64,000 nucleotides of DNA from Trochalopteron elliotii (lineage: Eukaryota > Chordata > Aves > Passeriformes > Leiothrichidae). Shown in pieces: positions 1 to 11,548 of the stretch (within the stretch, counting starts at the first letter, position 1; every line of letters begins with the position of its first letter). Where the stretch lies: contig JANPWX010000217.1 in assembly GCA_024734555.1 (NCBI GenBank), positions 867,650 to 931,649 on the forward strand, in the 5' to 3' direction. Below the pieces are notes generated by a model. That model saw only the letters and a program-made list of their open reading frames with translations, ran no database searches and was not told the DNA's origin. A program made the position numbers and the translations under genes.

Positions 1-3000
1 CAATAAAATTCTAATCTACTTATCTGTTAAAAAAGGCATTTTAAAAAGACCAAATTAGCAAGATCCTTTTTTAACTTCTACTGACAGAACCCTTTACATA
101 CATTTTCCTTGAAATTTATTGCTCCAACATTTCTTGTATTCTGAAGTCTTCACCTAAATCTACTTCAGAGTATTTATGATTAAAATAATACTAGAATTAT
201 ACTGAAGCATCCAAGAAGCAAGCAGTGAGTATTTTATATGCATATATGCAATTTTAAAATGTTATGTGTACAGAGTAACATGGTACTGAATGACAATATA
301 ATATAATGATGCACTGTATAGCAGTTAATAAATGTACTATATTTTGCAATGTTATTTTATTACATTTACAGAACATTTGTGTAAAGGTGATAATACCTAT
401 TTGATCCTTGGATCTTGTTCCTGTCATCACTTATGCTTGGTATAAATATAATCCTTACTCCACTGAAAATAAGGGGTTTTGGTCAGTTTTATTCAGATAT
501 TTAAAATCTATTTCCTCTTGGACTCAGGATGAAAACTAAACTGAAATTAATTTTTCAGTGGGACAGAATGCCCTAAAAAATTCCACCTTGAAGTCTCTAA
601 TTTCAAAAGTCTTCTTAAAAAGTTTGGATATTCCTGGTCTGAAATGTTTGGTTTGCCCTTGGTGGAGGAAGAGGACCTGTTGGCACTTAGTTCTCTGTGA
701 CATTAATCTCAGTGTGCCTGACAAGCTGTGGGACACCCTGGGACATGCGTTAAGTATCAGAAGCTGAAGTTCTCTATTCACCCCTTGGCTCTGGGCAGGA
801 TAGTCTGGACGTCCTTGCAGTGCCTTGGATTCTGATGCAGTGAAAAACCAACATCACGTCTCACACTACCATGGGGAAGGTGTAGCCTGGCCAGCCTGTG
901 ACAGTGTGATGTGTGGTGGCCTGGCTGGGTCAGGGAAGCATCCTTGGTTAAAAATCACTATTTTTGTTTTGCTTTTTGCATTGGTTATTTTTAACCCAAA
1001 CCAGCTCTTCAGTCAGGTTCACAGCATAACCCCATGAGCAGCTGCTCTGGCACAGTCATGGCACAGCCTGGTGTGGGAGAGAGAGCAGCACAGTGAGGGA
1101 GCTGCATGCACTGGCCCTGGAGGAAATGGTCATCAGACTATGGCAATGGTTTCCTTTCCTTCCAGCAGGTCGTTTGTAGAATAGGTAGGTGGATGAAGGG
1201 AGGTTAACTTGAATTTGAACAAAGGCTGGGGTGCTAAAAGCTGACAATAAAGAAATAAAGGACAACTTCTGTCTCATGCCTAATCCTATCCCACATCTTG
1301 AATGGACTTTGGAGCTAAGAGAGGATGTGGTAGTGGTCTTTGATCACATTTTTACATTCTTGACACCTTGCAGGACACATTCCCTGTCACTGAGTAAGAG
1401 GGTGGCAAACACACACTGTCAGTGGGCTTCTCAATCCCACAATAAGTGTGATGAGATCAGTGTTTCCTTGAAGTCAGTGTAGTGAATGAAGTGCATGAGA
1501 ACAGCACAAACCATCTGCAGAGCGATATTTCTCTCATCTTGCTTTCCTTTGGCTTCTCAGTGTTGGCCAGCAGCTGTGGAGATGATCTTTGGAGCAGAGG
1601 GATCTGGAGAAAGAGACTCTCTGCTCCTAGTCCTTGCATGTGTTCTTCTTAAAGGGTGGGAAGCATAGAAAGGGAAAAGCTTCCCAGAGAAACAGCAACA
1701 AGGAATTGCCTTAAAAAGCCAACTCTGAAGTCTGGAAGTTTAGTAAATATTTGCTTTTGTTACTTTGAGGCCAATGATGTTTAAAATGTGAAAATGTTTT
1801 TCTTACCCTGAGGCCAAAGGAGTTTGTGCTTTGATTTAAACATTCATTCTGGTTTGTATTTAAGACACCACAAAGTAAACTATCACACAAGCAGGGCTCT
1901 CGAAAACACTCATTGTGCATCCACCCTCTGGCTTCTATTTTATCACAAGTGATGAAGGATTGGAATTTAATAAGGGATAAGCTGTAGAGCTGCCCCAGAG
2001 GGTTAGCACAGCCAGCTGGGCTCCAAGTGTCTGTAAAGGACTTTCACCCAGCAGGTGTCTCTGAGGTTTGGAAATTCCACATCACTGTGCAGCAGTCAAG
2101 AAGCAGCACAGATAAGCTCCCCAGGGAGCCTCCCCCAGACCCTCACAGCCAAGGCAGATTGCTATTGAGAGAAACCTTTGGGAAAAAGAAATCTTTTCCA
2201 TCCAAATAGATCCCATCAAATAGGAACGTGTTTGGCCATTCCACTGAGTCCTCCTGCAAACCTGAAATGTGAGAAGATCCATTCCTCACATGGATGCACA
2301 GTCTGTCTGCTTTTCTGAGGAGCTCCAGAGCAATAAATATGGGTTGCAGCCTTTGAGTTGCTCTGGGGTTTATTGACCTTAAAGAAGTCCTTTTGACTTC
2401 AGTTGTGATGTCAGATGAGTGTTGCAATTTCAAAACCCTCTGTGAATGTACCTCTGCATTTGTAAGACAGGAGCCTTGTCTAATAGTTACAGTAGAACCT
2501 GTGTGTCAAAAGTGAAGTGTTTTATAGATCATCTGTCACCAGCAACTGTGGGACTGAGTCTCTTCATCTATTTCAGCATGCTTGTTTGTAAAATGGGTAG
2601 TGTTTAGTTACCTCAGGAATAGTTTTGCAGACTGATAAAATGTCTGCAAAATCTTTTAAAGGAAAGATTGCTCTTTTTTTTTTTTAATTAAGCTGTTTAT
2701 CTATTATTCCAGTTCTTTGTACACTGAAAAAAAAAGAAGGAAAAGTGAAAAAAAACTGTGTCACTTCTCTATCATAGTTCTCAAAGCTTCAGTGTAAAAG
2801 CAGGTCTCTTAAATTAACAGGAGGAAGTAGAAAGCAAGGAGAAGAATGGTACAGTGGTGAAGACTTTCACCATCACCAGACAGAGATTAAGCACTACACT
2901 GGATAGTGTTGGTGTTGTATCCCTTTTAAATCCATGCCACTGGGAAATCAGAGCTGGTCTTAAACCAGTTGAAAGTAGGTGCAGATGAACCCTTAAAATT

Positions 3001-4112
3001 TTTGTTTTAAATTTGTAGTATTACATTTTTCAATCTAAGTGATTGCTGGCTTAAGTTAAATGGATACCAGCCATTCTTGAATTGGATTTGGAAGTGATTG
3101 TAGTGGATAGAAAAGCCAACATTTGGCTTTCTTAGGCCACTGATGAAGATTTGTTTGGGAACCACAAGGCATGGTGCTTTTAAAAGCCAGGCAGATACAG
3201 GTGTGGGATGTAACCCCAACCACACAGAGCATTCAGACTGAGCACTCAAAGCACCTGGGTAAATGAGAAGTTATTTCTGAGCATTGCACCAGCTGTAGGC
3301 GTGTTGCTGTCTGTCTGCTTAATTTGGAAGCTGCCAACAAAGCCAGGAGAGAACAAAAAACTGTTCTTTTGGTGTCAGCTCACTAGGAACCTAAGAAAAT
3401 GGAAAGGCACAGATTACACTACCTTATTTCACCAGTGACAGTTTTCAGTCTTTATAGAAATGCTTTATGGACTGTCATTTTGCAGATTTCTCTGGCTGCC
3501 TGTGCCCATGGCCATACTTTTCTTTTATGGTGCATTGTTCTGCTTTCCTTCTTTTTTTCTTGCTGTCCTGCAGCAATTCTAATGTGTGCTGTCCCATGAT
3601 TTGGAGGTTACATCTGCTGCCCGTGGAATTTTGGGATCACTGGATCTGTACTATACTGAAAGATGAATTTGGAAGGTAACTGGCCAACAGATTGACTGTT
3701 AAACAGTATTCAAAAGCTATACACACCGTTTTAGGTTAATGTTAAAATAGTCAAGTACCAATTGCTTGGCTTTCCTTAGCCTCAGTCACTTATTTTAGTG
3801 CAGTTCAGAGGTACACCCCATCCTCTAATGCTGATAACCCAGAGGTTTTTAATGTAAAGACGTCACTGCAGTCTCAAATACCAGCACATATTTATAGCAT
3901 CTGTCTCAGCAGAGTTTCCTTTCTTCCCTACAATTATTTGAAGGCTGTAAGCCAACTCCAACACCCACAGAGAACTAATTTAAATCAAGATTTAAATCAC
4001 CAAGTAGGAAATCTTGGTTTAAATAATACATTTGATCTCTTTTTGCAGTAGTAAGTTATGCTAGATATTTTTTTGAAATAAAAGTTAGCTTTCATGGGCT
4101 GGTAACCATTAG
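1..4112. other. Unique AT-rich noncoding DNA
   Basis: No gene, RNA or recognisable repeat family was found here. The sequence is AT-rich with short homopolymers (a T run near 2675-2685 and A-rich patches near 2727-2755). Open frames are all under about 100 codons, occur on both strands, and show no domain I know. A 16-nt inverted repeat at 3978-4024 is listed separately. Intron or intergenic DNA is the simplest reading. Confidence 0.6.
3978..4024. repeat. Short AT-rich inverted repeat
   Basis: Arms at 3978-3993 and 4009-4024 are complementary at 15 of 16 positions (left arm core tttaaatcaagattt) and are separated by 15 nt. It could form a small stem or be a chance AT-rich symmetry. No transposon ends or target duplications were seen around it. 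Confidence 0.6.
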
Positions 4113-4424
4113 AACACCTAAAGGGGGCCTACAAGAAAGCTGGAGAGTGGCTTTTTACAAGGACATGTAGGGATGGGACAAGGACAACTAGCTTTAAACT
4201 GAAAGAGGGTAGATTTAGATCAGGTAATAGGAAGAAATTCTTCACTGTGAATGTGGAGAGGAACAGGGTGAAGCTGAGGATGCCTCATCCCTGGAAGTGT
4301 TCAAGGTCATGTTGGATCAAAGGACAGACCTGGCCTGGTGGAAGGTGCCCTGTCCATGGTGAGGGTGTTGGAACTGGATGATCTGTCCCTTCCAACCCAA
4401 GCCATTCTGAGAGCCTATGATTTA
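4113..4424 (+). mobile_element. CR1 LINE, 3' end fragment
   Basis: This is the 3' end of an avian CR1 non-LTR retrotransposon in sense orientation. It starts at the phrase cctaaagggggcctacaaga, passes through the segments matching gaaagagggtagatttagat and aggaagaaattcttcactgt, and closes with the CR1 signature ggttggaactggatgatct...cccttccaaccc...ccattctgagagcctatgat. It is 5'-truncated, as is usual for CR1. About 25-30 bases after the 'aggaagaaattcttcactgtg' segment no longer match the consensus I remember (the 'gaggcactggaacaggttgc' part is replaced), so it carries an internal deletion or heavy divergence. The terminal 8-bp repeats are almost gone, which suggests an old copy. No coding capacity remains. 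Confidence 0.9.
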
Positions 4425-5061
4425 TAACAAAAGATAGTATACAGTGAGGTCTTTTTTCTTGTTAACCAAAAGTATTTCTCTATGAATATTTATTATGTTG
4501 ATAAATTAATGTTCACTTTATCATATTCTTAATTTTGTCATATTTTTAATTGGAAAATGAAGCATGGTTCATTTATTTCTAGATTTTTTCCTTGCTTTTA
4601 TGAATCTATAATTGAATGAAAACTAGAATTCAATAAAAATTCTCCAAATAGCTTAATATTCTCTTTGTTACCTAAATAAAATATATTAAGTGATATAAGA
4701 AAATAAAACCCCACATTCTTTTTGTAGCTTAAAAGCAACTAACTGGCTTGGTACTATGAATAATTAAGTTACCAGTCACTGAAGTAAGTCAGAGCAAAGA
4801 AATTGCAGAACTTATTGTACTCATTTTTATTCATAGATTGGAGAAGGAAAAAAATGTCTTTTTTTTTTAATTCTCTATGGATTCACAACATGAAATGAAC
4901 TTGTTAAATAGAACTGATGGAATAAAATTAAATTAGTAAATATTTTGTATGTGCAAGGAGGCTACTGCTTCCAAATCTGCTTCCAAATTTTCTACTTCAG
5001 CAAATTTTTGTCCCAGGGAACCCACCTAGTTCACCTGACTAAAACCCACCTAGTACACCTG
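4425..5061. other. AT-rich unique spacer
   Basis: This is AT-rich DNA with no gene. Just before the LTR, at about 5023-5061, two imperfect copies of cccacctagt(t/a)cacctg lie in tandem. They bear on the odd boundary of the LTR that follows. Confidence 0.5.
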
Positions 5062-5703
5062 TGTCTTGTTTTGGAAAGACAGGTATCTGCTAAGGCAGGA
5101 CCCTCTCTCAAAATGGAGACTGTAAACCCCCTCCCTCCAAATTACTATAATTTTGAAATTTAGAGACACTCAGGCTAAGACATGGGAATAGGAATAACAG
5201 TTCTTTACTATGAAAATTAAAATAAAAATGTAGTAGTACAAAAAAGCAAACAGACAAAAAAGAAAACACTGACAGAGTCAGAATACAGCCTGACACCCTG
5301 TTGGTCAGGGTGTTGGGAGCAGTCCAATTAAGTCCTCCTGGAGTGACAGATGTGGTTCTGTTGGAGCAGAGATGATTCTGTAGAAGGGTGTAGCTTTCCT
5401 CTGAAGGCCCAGTGGTGATGAGATGGGTCTGGTCTTGCTCTGGGAATCCAGTGCAAACAGGCTGTCCTGGTGTTCTGAATCCCAGGTTTTATCCAGGTAG
5501 GAATGCTGGGCTCCTCCCCCAGGGTGGAGCATCTCCCAATGGGATGATGGAATTGTATCAGTCATGCAGTGAGCCTGGATGGCCCATGAACAGCAGATAC
5601 CCCCTGGAGGGAGGATGGGTCATGGAAGAGATAAAGAACACTGCCCCACCTGGTTTTAACAGATGATAATAGAATACACACTTTCGGTTACATCTTGCAT
5701 CCC
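5062..5703 (-). mobile_element. Solo LTR, passerine ERVL-like (copy 1)
   Basis: This is a long terminal repeat of an endogenous retrovirus lying antisense to the window. It aligns along nearly its whole length with the copy at 18336-18984. Both share the start tgt(c/t)ttg-ttttggaaagaca, the block ccctccaaattactataatt, the polyadenylation-side block gaataacagttctttacta, and the block ataaagaacactgccccacc. Read on the minus strand it has a TATA-like gataaaac and downstream an AGTAAA-type poly(A) signal, the expected U3-R order. No gag, pol or env lies beside it, so it is a solo LTR left by recombination. Compared with copy 2, the last 14 or so bases at the right end (the U3 tip) are missing. 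A 10-bp direct repeat, agtacacctg, flanks it at 5052-5061 and 5704-5713. The family name rests on memory of passerine genomes. Confidence 0.85.
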
Positions 5704-6258
5704 AGTACACCTGACTAGAACTTCAGCAGAAACAATATGTTATTTTAAAAAATTATATCAATTGTTATAATTGTTTTAATTGTTTTAATCTTACATTTCA
5801 TTTAAGTAAGTTTTGTTTTAAATTTTTATTTAATGTGAAGTTGTTTAGTTTTTAAGTGACTGGGGTTTCTTTTATCTACTTTGTTAACTACCAGGGAGTA
5901 AAGAAAAGGCAGTGGCTTGTGTTCTGCATAGTCCCACTAATTCAAGTTATGCAGGTTGTGAATTAGCACAAATTTTGTGCTCTAAAACCCAGAAAACTGC
6001 ATGAAAATCACCTGGAAACCTCATTCTCCAGATGAAATATTCCAGAGCTCCTGGCCTGGTCAGGAAGTCCCCAGGCTGAGAAATATCCATCTCTGGCAGG
6101 AGCAGCATCTGGCATCATCCCTGCTCAAGATCTTTTTTTTCCTCTGTGTAACGTAGAAGGAAGGGGGTAGAGGTCACAGCAGCAAATAACAGTTGAGACA
6201 TAGGGCATTTCCCAGGGAATTAATGGCAGACTTGGATTAATGGTCTGCCAGTTTGCTT

Positions 6259-6259
6259 N
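6259..6259. other. Undetermined base (n)
   Basis: The only non-ACGT character in the window sits in gtttgcttnaacatt. It marks an unresolved position in the assembly and has no biological meaning by itself. Confidence 0.99.
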
Positions 6260-8069
6260 AACATTAATTTCACTTTGTGTTTTGTGAAACTTGCTGTTGT
6301 GCTGGCAACATGAACAATAATCATCTGAAGAACTCTATGTTTGCCTTTGGATCTCATGAAGATTATACAGCAAAACCCACATCAAGAGAGAAATGGTTTC
6401 TTCTTCTGTATTTCACTGTGCTTTTTAGTGACTGTCTAAGAAATAACTTCTCTTTACCTTTTTCTTTCGAGGTTTGAACCCCTTACCCTGTTGCTGTCAT
6501 CTCTCACATGTAAATGCACCAGGGTCTTACAAACCTCTGTCATTTTGGAAAGGAAGAACATTCTGTGTGTGCTACCCTGATAAAGCTCCATGAGCTGCTT
6601 ACTCTGCATTTGCCACAGGAGAATCCTTGGGGGCAAGTGTAGAGCTGTGATACAGACCAGGGCTTGACCTGTAAATAGGGAAGGAGCTGGAACACTCAGT
6701 GGCCAAAAACAAAGGGTTTTTTTGTCCCTGTCTCTTGCAAGGCAGCAGGTATACCTGTGATTTAGGGCATCCAGGAAGAAAAGGAAGAAGCTGGGATCTG
6801 CAGCTGGCTCCCAATGGGCATTTGGCAAGGTTCCCTCCCTGGCTCCCTGGACAGGCAATTGGAAGTACTGGTGCATTCTCCCTTTTTCTCAAGACCACCA
6901 TTTCTTCTTGAGGTGCAGGTGAAAGCAGATCTGTGTTGTTTTTCCAGGGCTGTTGCTCTGGGTAGGAGCATCTTCCTGCTCCAGACCCTCTGTCCATGAG
7001 GATCTTGTGCTGACATTTCCTCTATGGGATAACTATGAAATCCACAGCATTTCTGCAGGTACAGCAGGCTCTTCCAGTGCCCCTTTTCTGCAATTTTTCT
7101 GCAATAATATGGCTTCAGCAGTTAAAAATGTGTGATGTATATGTTTTGAGGAGGCAATTCCAGGACAAACCACAGAAGAAAGGCCCTGACTGTTAGCAGT
7201 TCTCAGAGTTTATAACTTTTCACCTCTGCTCCCTTCTATAAACACAAAGCTTTAGATTTTCTTTCATATCAGAACATAAGAGCAGTTTCATTTTTTAAAA
7301 ATAAATTATTTAAAATTTCTCTGCAGTCAGCAATTTGAATGCCTTAATAAAATATAATTTTTCCTCTGCAAGTCTCAAATCAAAAGCTGTTCCTTCCCCC
7401 TGTATTCCTGAGCTCTAAGTTTAAAATAAAAATGAACATATTGAATTTGAAGAATTGTGGATCTGAATTTTACTACAAGGCTTAGACTAACGTATACATG
7501 ATTTTAATATCTGGAAATGTGTGGTTTTATTTTATCAGTTATGTAATGGCGTGCTATTAGCTATTTTATTTCTGTGCTAGACTGGGATACATTTATGAAA
7601 TTCCTTAAAGTGAACTGAAAAAAAGAAAATGCAATGGACTAAAATGTTATGGTTGTGTGCCATAAACAGCAAATTAGTACACAGGATTTGAGAGTTTTAA
7701 AACCCTCATGCTATTTAGGGACACATTGAGGAGATATTGCTGTTGGGTTAAAAACGTGTGCTCATTGCCCCAACTTTGCTGTCTGGCTCACAACACCCTC
7801 CAAACATGTGCTCTCAGATCCTCAGATTTTCAGCAGAAAGTCTTTCATGTGGAAAAAAAAAAAAACAAGTCAAGGAGACAGATTTTGGTTTCTGTTTATT
7901 TTTTTAAAAGCTACAAAAAGATGGTTCTATAGAAGCCATATGAATTTTATTCCTACACAGTCCCCTCCCGAGCATCGTCTGGGCTATAGACAAAGGGCTG
8001 TGTTGCTTAGCAACCCCCCTAAAGCTCATCAACACAGCCTTGGTATTAATATTTATCCCCCCCTTCCTT

Positions 8070-8087
8070 AAAAAAAAAAAAAAAAAA
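8070..8087. repeat. A18 homopolymer
   Basis: An uninterrupted run of 18 A follows a C-rich stretch (atcccccccttcctt). It could be the tail of a decayed retroposon, but nothing recognisable precedes it. Confidence 0.9.
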
Positions 8088-10719
8088 GCCTTACTCTGGT
8101 ATTTGAAATGGGATCTGTCCTTACTCTCTTTTGTGCAATTAAAGCAATACTGCTCATTTTTCCCAATTAATGTTACTGGCTAAACCAAACAATTTCTGCC
8201 AGGAGGACCAAATACAGCTCTTGGGTGACTGACTGCAATAGAAGTTACATCAGGGATGGATTTCTGTAGCCCGGTGTGTCTTCTACTGTCAGTGTTTTGT
8301 AGTTTCTCTTTCCTTCAGATCACTGAAATCCCTAATTTCTGTCTTCCCACCTTTTTGTTTTTTCCAAGTCCTCTCTTTCCATGCCTGTACTGAGGGGCTC
8401 CCTCTTGGCTGCATTCTCCTCATTGCCTCCAGCAGCTCTGGTGTCCTCAGTGGGGCACTGGTGGGGCTGGAAGGGTTTTTCTGCAGCCTCTGAGGGCACC
8501 CAGACACCAGGACAGGTGCTGAACAAACCAGGGTGAAAAAAAAATCCAGTAAACACAACTGAGAGCTCAACTACCCACAGTGAGACTAACCAGGACCCAG
8601 CTGCTCCTTGGCCAAATGATTCTCTGCACCAGCAAGAGCCCTGTGCACCACAAGAGTCCCTTTACAGCCCATTTTTTGAAAATTTTAGTGGAATGTAATT
8701 AGCACACAGTCTGGAGAAAACGTCTCTGGAGGGAGCAAAGCAAATTATTCAATGCCAGGGAAATATTTGGAATAGGCTCTGGCTTTCTGTTTGTGTTAAA
8801 TGGCCATGAGATCTGGGGATATTCACTTTTTCTGGCCTTCAGCCTTTCCAGAGAAGCACCACCAAGAAATATAGATCACAATCTACCAGTACAGGCAGTG
8901 TATGACACAGCCTTGTCATTGTATCAAAACATTGTGATTAAACTGGGATTTGGTGTGAAAATAGAAGCAGGATGGAAAGAAGTCAGCTGGAGCTACGACT
9001 TAACTATGCCAAGAGTGCTGAGAAAAGGGCACTTAAGTGCCTAAATAAGGGCTTGGTGCTTAAAGCTTTGGTCACATTTGCTGTCTCCAAAATCCTGGCC
9101 ACAAAATGTGATGTTCTGCAAGGCACTGATTCTTTCTGGAGTAAGCTGGGATGTATGAGGCTGCTGGACACTGAGAAATGAGAAAAGAACTTTGATTCTG
9201 GAAGCAATTTCTTTAATAATAATTTTCCTTTGGGAGTGAAGAGGAAATTATTTTAAGGTCAGAGGCAGATGTGTATGGAAAACTAATTGCAAATGTGATA
9301 AAGAAGGAGAAGTGCAGGGTCCTTCAAACAGAAGCAGCAACTCTGTAAACAGCAATATTGACTTCAGGCTCCAGCAATGTCTTAATACTATATATATTCT
9401 TTTTTTTCATAACTTCTACCTCTTCTGTCATGCCAAGCAATAATAAGAACTGTTTACTAATATCAGTGAGACAGGAGAACATAAAGACTTATGGTTTTTA
9501 GGCTACTCTGGAATGGAGAGAACATCTGGCCAGTTCCAGTCTGCCCTTCCAAGCTGTGAATATAGACCATATCTCAGGCCCACACTTTCCCTGGAAGGTT
9601 ACATTAAGTCCTGTCATGTGTAGGTCAGGTGACTACCTTTTCTCAGACCTTTCTTGACCTGTAAACTCAATGCAGGGTTCTTTAGAACAATGTTAATTCC
9701 GCTTGGCCAGATCCTCAGCTGGAACCAGCCAATACACCCATTGCTTTCATTGTCCACACTCTCTGTGACAGCCAGGAATGATCAGTTCTTTATAGCTAAA
9801 AAAAATCTTTCTTACAAGTCCTGAAATCTGAAAGCTTCTTACTCTTGATTGAACTAGCCTTCATTCAAAAGAAAAACATCTTTCAGTCTATAAACTGGAC
9901 CTCCTTTTGATTCCACTCATTTTTCATTGGCTTTACCCTTGTGAATCTCCTTTAGGATTACTCCTGACTTACACTGATATAAGAACAAGAAGAAACAGGA
10001 CCTGGCATTTAGAGCCAAAATGTGTGTGCCAGTCTAGGTGCAGGTACATCTCAGCACAGGGGGTACAAACACAGGAGAGGAGAGGGGCAGATGTGAGCAA
10101 ACTGAGTGGGAGCTGTGCAAGGGCCTGAGCCACTCAGAGAACAGTAGAAACATCTCATCTTTTTCCAGCTGTTGATGATTCAGCCTCACCTTTGCTTGCT
10201 CTCACATCTCTCAGCTGTAAGCAGACACCATCTTTTGGATCCAGTAGGGGCAGTGAGCAAGTACTCTTCAGCACCTTGCTGGTGGAATTTAAACCCCTTC
10301 TTGACAGGTTTGGCAGGAAAACAGCTTTCATAAACTTCCACTCTTTTACTTTGGGCAAAGAAACTCAGCCTAGTTGTGCCTGACCTTTCCTGCTGTGGGT
10401 TAGAAAGTGCACACAAGAGCTCCTCCTTCAGCACAGCTGGAGAAACCTCACTGCAGTGGGGAGGTGGGTGATGCCTGAGGGCAGTGATGCCTCCCAGATT
10501 TTACTGCACACAGAAGAGACTGGCTGGTTGTTGCTGTGGACACTCTGTTAATGCTGCCTTTATGCCAAATCAGCTACAGCATCTTGAGAAGTTCCAGAAC
10601 AGCACTTCCAAGGGTAACTGGTGTAATTGGCTTTGTCCTGCTAAGTTTATCTCTTTAAATGACACTTTAGGAGAGCAGATGCTTCTCATTTACTTCCTCC
10701 TCTCCTTTGTTTTCCCCCC

Positions 10720-10739
10720 TTTTTTTTTTTTTTTTTTTT
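10720..10739. repeat. T20 homopolymer
   Basis: Twenty consecutive T follow a pyrimidine-rich stretch (cctcctctcctttgttttcc). No retroposon body was recognised on either side. Confidence 0.9.
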
Positions 10740-11423
10740 GTTCCCTGACAGGAGTTAGCACTGCTGCTCATCCTGATCTCCTGAGCAGATTCTCATCTTC
10801 TCTGGGACAGGAGCTCATTTTCCACACTGGGCATTTACTTTTGAATTATTTTAATTTAAAACAATGCTGGTGAAAAGCAGGGGTAATAGCTGTGTGATCC
10901 TGCCTTTAGTGCAAAAATTGGATCTAGCCTGAGCAGGGAAAGAGCAAATTTCCTTCCCTTTTGTTGGTCTCTCTCAAAACCACCTGAGGCAGCACTGAAC
11001 TTGTTCATTCTTCTGTAAGTCCAACTGGAATAGTGTATTTTCCACTGGAACCATGTTATATGTGTTACAAGATTGACTGGATCCAGTGGTCACTCAGGAC
11101 GGCTGGGCTTGAGCCAGTAACCAAGGAAAAGATCCTATTTGACCACCACATGCTGCTCATTTTCACCTCATCTAGCTGCCAAAGGGTTGAAAGGGTTTGT
11201 GTTTGCAAACCTTTCCCTCTTTATGGTGATCTCCCTCCCCCCGTATTCACACATCCTGCTGGCTTTGAGTGAGCCAATATCCTCAGCTTTGGTTTGGTCT
11301 TTGGTTTTGAGCTTGTAAAATCACTTGTGCAAAGTAGAAGAAGGGGAAATTTTTTTGTCCCAAAGAAACAATACTTACCATATGTAAAACGCTTTTCACC
11401 TCTCTAGCAAACTCAGTTAACTA

Positions 11424-11548
11424 ATTAATCCTTGCAATATCCCTGGAAGGAAAGTAAACATTATCTCACTTTTACACACGGGGAAACTAAGGCAGAAAGG
11501 TGAAGTGAATTGCTCAAGGCTGGTGAAAGATTTAGTGCTGCAGTCAGT
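11424..11548 (+). mobile_element. MIR-like ancient SINE remnant
   Basis: The order of motifs is that of a MIR/CORE-SINE: ttaatccttgcaatatccct, then acattatctcacttttacac, ggggaaactaaggcagaaag, gtgaagtgaattgctcaagg, then a weaker 'ctggtgaaagatttagtgctgcagtcag'. This parallels the familiar MIR core 'cattttacagatgaggaaactgaggc...ttgcccaaggtcac'. Divergence is high, as expected of a very old element. Only the central and 3' parts are recognisable, and the tRNA-derived head is not visible. It has no coding function. Confidence 0.75.

Larger units (their letters stand above)
5704..11423. other. Unique noncoding DNA
   Basis: No gene or named repeat was recognised. It holds an AT-rich run near 5736-5860, one undetermined base at 6259, an A run at 7852-7865, an A18 tract at 8070-8087 and a T20 tract at 10720-10739. 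Several overlapping frames at about 6450-7016 reach 132-140 codons on the minus strand, but they overlap each other in different frames and match nothing I know, so I treat them as chance. Confidence 0.5.

Noticed and set aside
6454..7016. Cluster of overlapping frames as a small gene
   Set aside because: Frames on both strands overlap in different phases, as expected of stop-poor chance sequence. No conserved domain is visible.
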